Positions 31,804 to 39,643 of a stretch of DNA of 42,204 nucleotides are shown here, one piece after another. Position numbers and translations under genes: made by a program. How positions within the stretch are numbered: the first letter of the stretch is position 1; every line of letters begins with the position of its first letter. The stretch covers positions 1 through 42,204 of the forward strand of contig URSD01000024.1 in NCBI GenBank assembly GCA_900550395.1, written 5' to 3'. The notes beneath the pieces were generated by a model, which searched no databases, was not told where the DNA came from, and was given only the letters and a program-made list of their open reading frames with translations. The stretch comes from an uncultured Porphyromonadaceae bacterium. GTDB lineage: Bacteria; Bacteroidota; Bacteroidia; Bacteroidales; Muribaculaceae.

Positions 31804-34800
31804 ATGAAACGTAGCCTGCGTCTGTTTCGTCTGCTCGTCATCGCCGTGCTGTCGCTGCTTGTGGCCGTGCCGGTGGCGCTGTACGTGATGCTGTCCACCC
31901 CCTGGGCACAGTCGCGGCTCTGCGCCGTGGCGGAGAGAGAGCTGACGGCGTTGCTCGGCAGCCGTGTGGAGGTAGGCACTGTTGAGTTGCACCCCTTCAA
32001 CCGCGTCGAAGTCCGCGACATAGAGGTGAACGACGACAACGGCCGGCCGTGCCTGCAGGTGCGCATGCTCGGCGCACGCTTCGAGCTGTACCACTTCCTC
32101 CGCACACGCCGCATAGTGTTCGACTACGCGCTGGTCGACCGCCCCACCCTCCACATCAGCCGCCCTGCCGACGGTGCTCCTCTCAACATTGCCGGCATCA
32201 TAGCGCGCCTCAAGGGCGACGGCAAGCGGCCGCCTGCCCGCTTCCGCTTCAAGGTGGCGACGCTGGCGCTGCGCGACGGACGCGCCACGTACGACGTGCT
32301 GGACGCGCCTGCGGCCGACAGCGCGCGCTTCGACCCGCGGCACATAGCGCTCGACGGCCTGCAGCTGCATGCATGCCTGCGCCTCGTGAGCAACGACATC
32401 GTCAACGTCGAGCTCGACCGTCTTGCTTTCTCCGAGCGCAGCGGCCTCACGCTCAAAGACCTTTCGGCGCTGATACAGCACGATGCCGACGGACTGCGCG
32501 TCAGCCGTTTCAGAATGGAGCTGCCTAATTCGTCGCTGGCATTCGACGCATCCTGGACGCGCCGCGGAGGTTCCTGGACATTCCGCACCGACACCGTCGA
32601 GCCGTCGCTGCTGTATCTGCCCGACGTCGCCGCTTTCGCCCCCGTCCTCGCCGACAGCTACATAGGCGTGGACCTGCGTCTTGACGCACACGGCGACTCA
32701 ACGAGCGCAACCATCCCGCAACTCGATATGTCTACGCGCGACGAAGCCCTGTCGCTCCATGCCGAGGGCGGCGCCATCGACATAGGCAATCCCGGCGAGC
32801 AGATATGGCTCCGGCAGATAGCCCTGCGGGCCGACGCCGGACGCCTTGCCGAACACCTGCGGCGCTTCATGCCCGCGCAGGGCAACGCACTGCGGAAGCT
32901 TGAACTCCTGGGCCACGCCGACATCAGCGCCAACGCCACGTTGCTCTCGCGCAGCGACCTGGCGGCATCGTTCTCGGCATTCACCTCGGCCGGAAGAGTA
33001 CACGCCAAGGCTCACGCCCTCTCGGCCGACACATTCGCCACCGCCGCAATACGGGCCGAAGCTCAGCTGGCCGACATTCCCGCAGGCGCACTCACCGGGG
33101 TGCAGCGTCTCGGAAAAGTGAACGCCCGGCTCACAGCCGACGGACGCACCGACGGAAAGGGATTCGACGGACAGATTTCGCTCGCCGACGCATCGGTCGA
33201 CTTCAACGGCGCCCACTGCGACGGCATACATGCCGACGCAATAATAGACCACAACGACATTGAGGGAAATGTCCGCATAGCCTCGCCGGCCGTACGCCTC
33301 GAGCTTGAGCTCGCAGCATCTACGGGGCCGGACGCGCGCACTCTCGACGCCGAGGGCAGCATAAGCCGCCTCGACTTTGCCGGGCTCGGCATCGCAAGCC
33401 GCTACGACGGCTATGTGCTGAGCACAGGCATCTCCGCCGCGCTCCGCGGCCGCGATATCGACGACGTCGCCGGCCGAATAGAGCTGTCCGACATCAGTTT
33501 CAGCAACGACGAGGGCAGCCGCCTGACGATGAAGCAGCTGCGCCTCACACGCGACACGGAAGGGCGTCCGCAGACGGTGGAACTGGCGTCTGACTACATC
33601 AACGGCCGCATAGAGGGCAACTTGGTGCCGTCGGCCCTCGCGACTGAGTGCCGGCAGATGGCAGCAGCAATATTCCCGGCTCTGGAACTTGCCCCGGCGG
33701 CCGCCAAACACACGGACGCCACGCCCTGCGGCAACGATTTCAGCTACGAATTCACCGTAGCCGAAGCCGAGGAGCTGTGCCGCTTCTTCTCCCTGCCCGT
33801 TCAGATTATCCACCCCATCGAGATCAGCGGCGACATGCACTGCGGCGAGAACGGCATGACCATGAGCATCGACGCGCCATATCTCCAGCAGGGCGACAAA
33901 ATCATCGACAATACCGCCCTTTACTTCGCGGCCGACGGTCCGGCACGCCGTGCATCGCTCTACGCCACCGTCCACATGCCCACCAAGAAAGGGCCCATGG
34001 CGGCCGTACTCAACGTCGGCGCCGCCGACAACCATATCAGCACGGCCGTCGACTGGACCATAGAGCGTAAGATACCACTCAACGGCACTCTTGCGTTCGG
34101 CACCACTCTCGGGCTCGGCGCCGACCGTCGCGTGGCCGCCGCGGTCGACATCCGTCCCGGCACCGTGAATTTCGGCGACGATGTATGGGACATCCTCCCC
34201 TCGCATCTGGAATGGAGCGACGGCGCGGCCACAGTGGAAGGCTTCGCCCTGGAGGCCGGCGACCAGCGCATCGCCATCGACGGCACCGTCAGCCCGCTGC
34301 CGGAGCCCACGCTGGAAGTAGCCATCGACAGGGTGCATCTGCTGCCCGTATTCGAGACACTGGAGATAGACAAGGCTCTCATCAGCGGCACGGCCACCGG
34401 CGTCTTCGAGTGCCGCGGCCTGCTCGGAACGGCACCGGTACTGACGAGCGAACGCCTGCACGTGGACGACATCGGCTACAACCGCTGCACCATAGGCGAC
34501 GCCGACATACTGGCCGCCTGGGACAACGACACCAGGGACATCCTCCTCAACGCCGACGTCACCGCCCCCGACGGCCGGCACTCCTACATCTCCGGCTCGA
34601 TCGGCCCGGCATCCGAGACCCTCGACATCACCTTCCGGGCCGACCGCGTGCCCGTGGGCTTCATGCAGCCCTACATGTCGGCCTTCGCTTCGGAAGTCGC
34701 CGGCTACGCCTCCGGCCGCGCACGCCTCTTCGGCACATTCAAGTACATCGACCTCGAAGGCGACATCTACGCCGACTCCCTCGCTCTGAAAGTCGACTTC

Positions 34801-36324
34801 ACCAACACGCGCTACTTCTGCAACGACAGCATCCACCTCCGTCCGGGCCTCATAGAGGTGCCGCGCGCCACCATCCGCGACATCAACGGCCACACAGCCA
34901 TGCTCGACGGCATCGTTCGCCACAAGTTCTTCAAGGAGCCGTCGTTCGACTTCAAGGTCACCGACGCCCGCGAGTTCCTCTGCTACGACGTCACCTCGCG
35001 CCAGAGCCCCGACTGGTACGGCACCATCTTCGGCCGCGGAGGCGCACACATCTACGGCGAGCCGGGCGTGGTGAACATCGACGTCAGCATGACAACCACC
35101 GCAGGCTCCGTCTTCACCTTCGTGCTCAGCGACATGATGGAGGCCGACGAATACTCGTTCATCACCTTCCGCGACCGCACGCCGGTGGAGGTGCGCGATT
35201 CGGTGGTCGAGGTGGAAGCCATCCCGCAGGCCGTGCTCGACTATCAGAAACGCATGACGGCCGCCATGGAGGACACCCCCAGCGACTACAACATGGACTT
35301 CCGCGTCGATGTCACACCCGACGCCCGCGTCAACATCGTCATGGACCCCGTGGGCGGCGACGAAATAAAAGCCTACGGCAGCGGCAACCTGCGCCTGACC
35401 TACGGCTCGGCCAACAACGACCTGCGCATGTTCGGCACCTACGTCCTGGACCGCGGCAGCTACAACTTCACCCTTCAGGACATCATCATCAAGGACTTCA
35501 CAATCGGCGAGGGCAGCAGCATATCGTTCCACGGCGACCCCTACGCCGCCCAGCTCAACATCGAGGCCGCCTACTCCGTCAACGCCAACCTCAGCGACCT
35601 GGACGAAAGCTTCCTCCAGGACCGCGACCTCAACCGCACCAACGTGCCCGTGCAGGCCCTGATGAAAGTCACCGGCGACATGCGCCAGCCCGACATCGCA
35701 TTCGACCTGCGCTTCCCCACCCTCACGAGCGACGTCTACCGCAAGGTAAGGTCAATCGTCAGCACCGAGGACATGATGAACCGGCAGATCATTTACCTGC
35801 TGGCCCTCAACCGCTTCTACACGCCCGACTATATGAGCACCACCAAGGGCAACGAACTCTTCTCCGTGGCGTCCTCCACCATCTCGAGCCAGCTAAGCAG
35901 CATGCTCGGAAAGCTCAGCGACAACTGGACCATAGCGCCCAACCTGCGCTCCGACCGCGGCGACTTCAGCGACGTCGAGGTCGACGTCGCCCTCAGCAGC
36001 CGCCTGCTCAACAATCGCCTGCTCTTCAACGGCAACTTCGGCTACAGGGACAAATCACTCAACACCAACCAGTTTGTCGGCGACTTCGACATCGAATACC
36101 TGCTGAACCGGCGCGGCACATGGCGCCTGAAAGCCTACAACCGCTACAACGACCAGAACTACTACCTGCGCACCGCCGCCACCACCCAGGGCATCGGCAT
36201 CATGTTCAAGCGCGACTTCGACAGCCTCCTCGCATGGCTCAAACCCCTGCGCCGCAAGAAAACCGCCCCCACTCCTCCCCCCGCCCCGTCCGACAGCACG
36301 CAAACCACCCCGCCGCACGAATAA
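31804..36324 (+). CDS. TamB-like translocation and assembly module protein
   Basis: This 1506-residue protein has an N-terminal membrane anchor (about 6-28, LLVIAVLSLLVAVPVALYVML), a very long beta-rich middle of AsmA/TamB type, and a C-terminal DUF490/TamB domain (about 1050-1480; landmarks YGSGNLRLTYG, GTYVLDRGSYNFTLQ and YAAQLNIEAAYSVNANL). Such proteins span the periplasm and are thought to move phospholipids or help outer membrane protein assembly. The length is typical for Bacteroidales. The Pro/Thr-rich end (PTPPPAPSDSTQTTPPHE) is low-complexity. Long open frames in other frames of this gene are composition effects. Single transcription unit after the terminator at 31701. Confidence 0.92.
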   Translation: MKRSLRLFRLLVIAVLSLLVAVPVALYVMLSTPWAQSRLCAVAERELTALLGSRVEVGTVELHPFNRVEVRDIEVNDDNGRPCLQVRMLGARFELYHFLRTRRIVFDYALVDRPTLHISRPADGAPLNIAGIIARLKGDGKRPPARFRFKVATLALRDGRATYDVLDAPAADSARFDPRHIALDGLQLHACLRLVSNDIVNVELDRLAFSERSGLTLKDLSALIQHDADGLRVSRFRMELPNSSLAFDASWTRRGGSWTFRTDTVEPSLLYLPDVAAFAPVLADSYIGVDLRLDAHGDSTSATIPQLDMSTRDEALSLHAEGGAIDIGNPGEQIWLRQIALRADAGRLAEHLRRFMPAQGNALRKLELLGHADISANATLLSRSDLAASFSAFTSAGRVHAKAHALSADTFATAAIRAEAQLADIPAGALTGVQRLGKVNARLTADGRTDGKGFDGQISLADASVDFNGAHCDGIHADAIIDHNDIEGNVRIASPAVRLELELAASTGPDARTLDAEGSISRLDFAGLGIASRYDGYVLSTGISAALRGRDIDDVAGRIELSDISFSNDEGSRLTMKQLRLTRDTEGRPQTVELASDYINGRIEGNLVPSALATECRQMAAAIFPALELAPAAAKHTDATPCGNDFSYEFTVAEAEELCRFFSLPVQIIHPIEISGDMHCGENGMTMSIDAPYLQQGDKIIDNTALYFAADGPARRASLYATVHMPTKKGPMAAVLNVGAADNHISTAVDWTIERKIPLNGTLAFGTTLGLGADRRVAAAVDIRPGTVNFGDDVWDILPSHLEWSDGAATVEGFALEAGDQRIAIDGTVSPLPEPTLEVAIDRVHLLPVFETLEIDKALISGTATGVFECRGLLGTAPVLTSERLHVDDIGYNRCTIGDADILAAWDNDTRDILLNADVTAPDGRHSYISGSIGPASETLDITFRADRVPVGFMQPYMSAFASEVAGYASGRARLFGTFKYIDLEGDIYADSLALKVDFTNTRYFCNDSIHLRPGLIEVPRATIRDINGHTAMLDGIVRHKFFKEPSFDFKVTDAREFLCYDVTSRQSPDWYGTIFGRGGAHIYGEPGVVNIDVSMTTTAGSVFTFVLSDMMEADEYSFITFRDRTPVEVRDSVVEVEAIPQAVLDYQKRMTAAMEDTPSDYNMDFRVDVTPDARVNIVMDPVGGDEIKAYGSGNLRLTYGSANNDLRMFGTYVLDRGSYNFTLQDIIIKDFTIGEGSSISFHGDPYAAQLNIEAAYSVNANLSDLDESFLQDRDLNRTNVPVQALMKVTGDMRQPDIAFDLRFPTLTSDVYRKVRSIVSTEDMMNRQIIYLLALNRFYTPDYMSTTKGNELFSVASSTISSQLSSMLGKLSDNWTIAPNLRSDRGDFSDVEVDVALSSRLLNNRLLFNGNFGYRDKSLNTNQFVGDFDIEYLLNRRGTWRLKAYNRYNDQNYYLRTAATTQGIGIMFKRDFDSLLAWLKPLRRKKTAPTPPPAPSDSTQTTPPHE

Positions 36325-36420
36325 TCAACTCCTGAAACCTTGCGCCTTCCATACCGCGCGGGCGCCACTCATATCCCACTGTTTATCAGACGTTCCACAT
36401 AAAAAAACGCCCACCCGCAA

Positions 36421-36484
36421 GTCCTCGAAGAGGACGCGTCCATTGTTAACCTCAGGATAAGCGGCGTAGCCGCGTTCCTGAGGT
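36421..36484. repeat. Two-hairpin palindromic unit, copy 1
   Basis: A short hairpin GTCCTC-GAA-GAGGAC (36421-36435) is followed by CATTGTTAAC. A long hairpin comes next, with outer arms ACCTCAGGA (36449-36457) and TCCTGAGGT (36476-36484) and an inner stem GCGGC-GTA-GCCGC. The same plan recurs at 36558-36611 with different arm sequences. Confidence 0.8.
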
Positions 36485-36503
36485 AAGAGCCGCCCACGAC
36501 AAA

Positions 36504-36522
36504 GCAAGCTCGACGAGCTTGC
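36504..36522. repeat. Isolated hairpin GCAAGCTC-GAC-GAGCTTGC
   Basis: A perfect 8-base stem with a 3-base loop lies between the two palindromic units. It may be the short hairpin of a third, incomplete unit. Confidence 0.75.
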
Positions 36523-36557
36523 GTCCGTGAAAATAACGCCCCGGCAGCCACCTATTT

Positions 36558-36611
36558 ATGGCCGGAGGCCATGGATATTGTTAACCCGGGGCGGCAAGCG
36601 CCCCGGGTTAA
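36558..36611. repeat. Two-hairpin palindromic unit, copy 2
   Basis: A short hairpin ATGGCC-GGA-GGCCAT (36558-36572) is followed by GGATATTGTTAAC. A long hairpin comes next, with arms TTAACCCGGGGC (36581-36592) and GCCCCGGGTTAA (36600-36611). The linker ATTGTTAAC is shared with copy 1, while the arms differ and still pair. Confidence 0.8.
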
Positions 36612-36720
36612 GGCCACATATCAGATTCAGCCCCGGAGGCGGCTGCACGCGCCACCATTCCGCAGCACATCATGCCATTAGAGGGTGTTGCACCACCGGT
36701 TATTGACTATAATATTTATG

Positions 36721-37713
36721 TCAATAATGTTTGCCGGTGAGGTGCAGGCGGAAGCGGCGGAGCGAGTGGGCCTGGTCGTTGAGCATCATGCGCATGGGCG
36801 TGATGATGGGGCGGAACGAGCTCTTGCGCGGATTGGTGAATATGCGCAGCTGTCCGGCGTGGCACTCCACCTCCAGACGGCGGCCAAGCGTCAGGGGCTC
36901 ACCGTCGATGTGCGCCGGACCCTCGTCCATGCGGGTGATTACGGCATGGCGGGCGCGCACCGTCTCCACCAGCGCGTTGCGGCCTATGAATCCGGCCATA
37001 AGGTCCAGGCCCAGCTTGGCCTTCTGGAGCTTGTTGCCGGCGCGCACTATCGTAATGTCGAGCACACCGTCGCGTATGCTCGCGTCCGGCGCTATGAAGG
37101 CGTTGTTGCCGTACTGCGAGGCGTTGCAGCACACCACTAGGAAGGCGTCGCGTGTGAACTCCCGGCCATCTATCTCGATGGTATATCGCTCCGAGTCGTA
37201 ATACATAAACTCGTGGACGGCGCTCTGAAGATACGTGAGCAGGCCGCGGCGGCTCTGGCGCGCGAAATGGTCGCTCACGGCCGCGTCGAAGCCAACGCCG
37301 AAAGTGCAGAAGAACGGACGGCCGCACACGGTGCCGTAGTCGCAGGCCGCCACATGGTCGGCCATGATGACGTCGAGCGAGCCGTCCACGTCGACCGGTA
37401 TCTCTATGTGGCGGGCCAGGCCGTTGCCGCTGCCGGTGGGCACTATGCCGAGGGCCACGGGGGTGTCGCACAGGGCGCGCGCCGTCTCATTGACGGTGCC
37501 GTCGCCTCCACAGGCCAGCACGCCGTAGCAGCCCTGCTCCACGGCGCGACGGGCCAGGCGTGTGGCGTCGCCGGCGCAGGTGGTGTACTCGGTGTGTATG
37601 TCGAATCCGGCGCGAGAGAGGCGCTCCTCTATGTGCTCGGCCATGCCGGCCTTCGACGTCGTGCCGGACACCGGATTCACTATCAGCAGCAGCTGTCGTT
37701 TAGTTTCTCCCAT
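36721..37713 (-). CDS. Diacylglycerol/lipid kinase family protein (YegS/DgkB type)
   Basis: This 330-residue protein has the lipid kinase signatures VNPVSGT (12-18), ACGGDGTVNE (67-76) with the catalytic GGDGT loop, and GIVPTGSGNGLARHI (89-103) for lipid or nucleotide binding. The C-terminal beta domain includes AHIDGEPL. The family phosphorylates diacylglycerol or related lipids with ATP; the exact lipid is unknown. The start at 37713 (MGETKRQLLLIVNPVSG) follows the terminator of the upstream gene; an open stretch further upstream runs through that hairpin and is not used. Confidence 0.93.
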   Translation of the reverse strand: MGETKRQLLLIVNPVSGTTSKAGMAEHIEERLSRAGFDIHTEYTTCAGDATRLARRAVEQGCYGVLACGGDGTVNETARALCDTPVALGIVPTGSGNGLARHIEIPVDVDGSLDVIMADHVAACDYGTVCGRPFFCTFGVGFDAAVSDHFARQSRRGLLTYLQSAVHEFMYYDSERYTIEIDGREFTRDAFLVVCCNASQYGNNAFIAPDASIRDGVLDITIVRAGNKLQKAKLGLDLMAGFIGRNALVETVRARHAVITRMDEGPAHIDGEPLTLGRRLEVECHAGQLRIFTNPRKSSFRPIITPMRMMLNDQAHSLRRFRLHLTGKHY

Positions 37714-37720
37714 AACAATA

Positions 37721-37763
37721 AAAAAGCCTGCCAAGAGCTGAATTGCTCCCCCGGGCAGGCTTT
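37721..37763 (-). terminator. Terminator after the phosphofructokinase gene
   Basis: AAAGCCTGCC (37723-37732) pairs with GGCAGGCTTT (37754-37763), and a small inner GAGC/GCTC stem is possible. On the minus strand the stem is followed by a T-run (CTTTTTTATTG). It lies between the phosphofructokinase stop and the lipid kinase start. Confidence 0.82.
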
Positions 37764-37786
37764 GCAAGCTGTGATTCGGGCAATAA

Positions 37787-37818
37787 GGCCGGAAGCCGTT
37801 CCTAAGCGGCCTCCGGCC
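37787..37818 (-). terminator. Second hairpin after the phosphofructokinase gene
   Basis: GGCCGGAAGCCG and CGGCCTCCGGCC form a 12-base stem with one mismatch and an 8-base loop, 12 bases past the stop codon. There is no T-run on the minus strand, so it may stabilise the mRNA end rather than stop transcription. The T-run terminator follows at 37721-37763. Confidence 0.55.
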
Positions 37819-37830
37819 GTTTCTTTTCTG

Positions 37831-39477
37831 TTACTTACCCTGCTGTTCTGCCTGGAGTGTCATCGAAGGCTGGTCGCAGACCTCGGCCGGGCCGAAGTAC
37901 TGGATGGGACCGGGGTACACATAGCAGGTGCTGACGGCCCACTGGTCGCGCTGCGAGGCGAACTTGCGGAAGGGCGCGCCGTCCAGATGCACGAGAGCCT
38001 TCTGTATCACGGGCTTCATCTCGCCGTGGCGGCGTTCCATGTTGAACATCATGGTGATGGGTATGCCGCCGGCGTTCCACTGCACGCTGGGGCGGGTCAG
38101 GTTGCTCACGCTCGACATGTAGCCCGTCACGCCACTCTTGATAAGGCATGCGGCGTTGAAGCCCAGAGCGTAGCAGTAGTCGGCGTCGAAGTTGGAGGGG
38201 TCGGCGCAGCGTCCCTCGTAGCCGAAGAAGTGGTGCTGCGTGGCGTACTTGCCGTTGTAGCGTCCCTCCTTGTGCATCTCCTTCAGGCGCTCGCCCACCA
38301 TGTGGCTGAGCAGCTTCTCGGTCTCAATGAGCGATACCTGCACGTTGCCGTGGGGGTCGCGGTCGAGCGACAGCTGCAGGGCAACGTCCTCGGGCAGCGA
38401 GGCGTAGGTGGCGGCGTTCTCGGCGCTGAGCTTGCCGATGATGTACTCACGCACGGCCGAGCGCTCCATACCGGCCACGGCGGTGTCGCCGGCCAGCATG
38501 TCGTTCAGCTCGGCTATGAGCTTCTTGATGGCGGGGATGAACTCGATAAGGCCCTCGGGAATGAGCACCGTGCCGAAGTTGTTGCCGTTGGCGGCACGTG
38601 CGGCCACGATGTCGGCGATGTAGTTCACCACATCCTGGAGCGTCATGTTCTTGGCCTCGACTTCCTCGCTGATTATGCAGATGTTGGGCTGGCACTGCAG
38701 GGCGCACTCCAGGGCGATGTGGCTGGCCGAGCGACCCATCAGCTTGATGAAGTGGTAGTACTTCTTGGCCGAGTTGCAGTCGCGCTGGATGTTGCCGATG
38801 ACCTCGGAATATACCTTCGTGGCGGTGTCGAAGCCGAAGGAGGTCTCGATCCACTCGTTCTTGAGGTCGCCGTCGATGGTCTTGGGGCAGCCTATCACCT
38901 GCACGCCGGCGTTGATGCTCTTGTAGTATTCGGCGAGCACAGCGGCGTTGGTGTTGGAGTCGTCGCCGCCGATGATTACGAGAGCCGTGATGTTCAGCTC
39001 CTTGAGAATCTCAAGGCCGCTGTTGAACTGCTCCACGGTCTCCAGCTTGGTGCGGCCGGAGCCGATGATGTCGAAGCCGCCCGTGTTGCGGTACTCGTCG
39101 ATGATGCTGGCCGTAAGCTCCATGTACTTGTGCTCCACGAAGCCGCCGGGGCCCATCAGGAAGCCATAGAGATGGCTGTCGCGGTGAATCTTCTTGATAC
39201 CGTCGAAGAGGCCGGAAATCACATTGTGGCCGCCGGGAGCCTGACCGCCGGACAGGATGACGCCGACATTGACGGGCTTGTTCTGACCGGGGTTCGGGTC
39301 TTTCTCAAACCTCAGTTCGGGCATGCCGTAGGTGTTGGGGAACAATGCTTTTATCTCGGCCTGATTGGCTACCGATTCCGTGGGCTTGCCTTCCACAGCC
39401 TTTACGGCGCCGGTGAGCACTACCGGCAGTTTGGGCTGATACGAGGCGCGGGCCTTCTGAAGTGCACTCTTTTTCAT
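37831..39477 (-). CDS. pfp: Pyrophosphate-dependent 6-phosphofructokinase
   Basis: This 548-residue enzyme phosphorylates fructose 6-phosphate with PPi instead of ATP, reversibly, in glycolysis. The PPi type is shown by GGDDS (170-174), where ATP enzymes have GGDGS, and by PKTIDGDL (198-205), whose lysine helps exclude ATP; the catalytic Asp lies in TIDGD. Other landmarks are VGVILSGGQAPGGHN and MGRSASHIALE. The length fits the long PFP group of Bacteroidales. It is a single-gene unit with two hairpins after the stop. Confidence 0.96.
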   Translation of the reverse strand: MKKSALQKARASYQPKLPVVLTGAVKAVEGKPTESVANQAEIKALFPNTYGMPELRFEKDPNPGQNKPVNVGVILSGGQAPGGHNVISGLFDGIKKIHRDSHLYGFLMGPGGFVEHKYMELTASIIDEYRNTGGFDIIGSGRTKLETVEQFNSGLEILKELNITALVIIGGDDSNTNAAVLAEYYKSINAGVQVIGCPKTIDGDLKNEWIETSFGFDTATKVYSEVIGNIQRDCNSAKKYYHFIKLMGRSASHIALECALQCQPNICIISEEVEAKNMTLQDVVNYIADIVAARAANGNNFGTVLIPEGLIEFIPAIKKLIAELNDMLAGDTAVAGMERSAVREYIIGKLSAENAATYASLPEDVALQLSLDRDPHGNVQVSLIETEKLLSHMVGERLKEMHKEGRYNGKYATQHHFFGYEGRCADPSNFDADYCYALGFNAACLIKSGVTGYMSSVSNLTRPSVQWNAGGIPITMMFNMERRHGEMKPVIQKALVHLDGAPFRKFASQRDQWAVSTCYVYPGPIQYFGPAEVCDQPSMTLQAEQQGK

Positions 39478-39643
39478 GAGCTTTATATCACTGTAGGTTA
39501 ATAATTAGACGTAGGTTTTTCGCGCAAGCGCTATTTGAGTGCAAAGTACGCAATTTTTTTCTACATTATCAACCATTTCACCCATTTTTTTCGCATCGCA
39601 AAGCAAGCTATAACTCCGGGAATCGCCCACGGCATCCGACCTG
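39478..39643 (-). other. Spacer before the phosphofructokinase gene
   Basis: This 166-base A/T-rich region contains the minus-strand sequence TACTTTGCAC near 39541-39550, an imperfect -7 element. No T-tailed hairpin closing the preceding outer membrane protein gene is clear. Confidence 0.4.

Larger units (their letters stand above)
36325..36720. other. 396-base intergenic region with palindrome cluster, no gene
   Basis: Between the TamB-like and lipid kinase genes no coding sequence is convincing. The core 36421-36611 is a series of hairpins, listed separately. A further weak hairpin CAGCC-N8-GGCTG lies near 36628-36645. The left part (36325-36420) and the right part (36646-36720) show nothing recognisable; the convergent genes may use these hairpins as terminators. 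Confidence 0.7.

Noticed and set aside
32698..35532. A 944-codon open frame opposite the TamB-like gene
   Set aside because: It lies wholly antisense to a well-supported gene, has repetitive Val/Ala/Gly/His-rich composition and shows no motif. High GC at third codon positions keeps such frames open.
34185..36335. A 716-codon open frame in a second plus-strand frame of the TamB-like gene
   Set aside because: The translation is Arg/His/Pro-rich without domain signs, typical of a shifted frame of a GC-rich gene.
36421..36611. CRISPR array or tRNA cluster in the hairpin region
   Set aside because: The repeat units are palindromes with differing arms, without regular spacers, and no tRNA cloverleaf or CCA end can be drawn.
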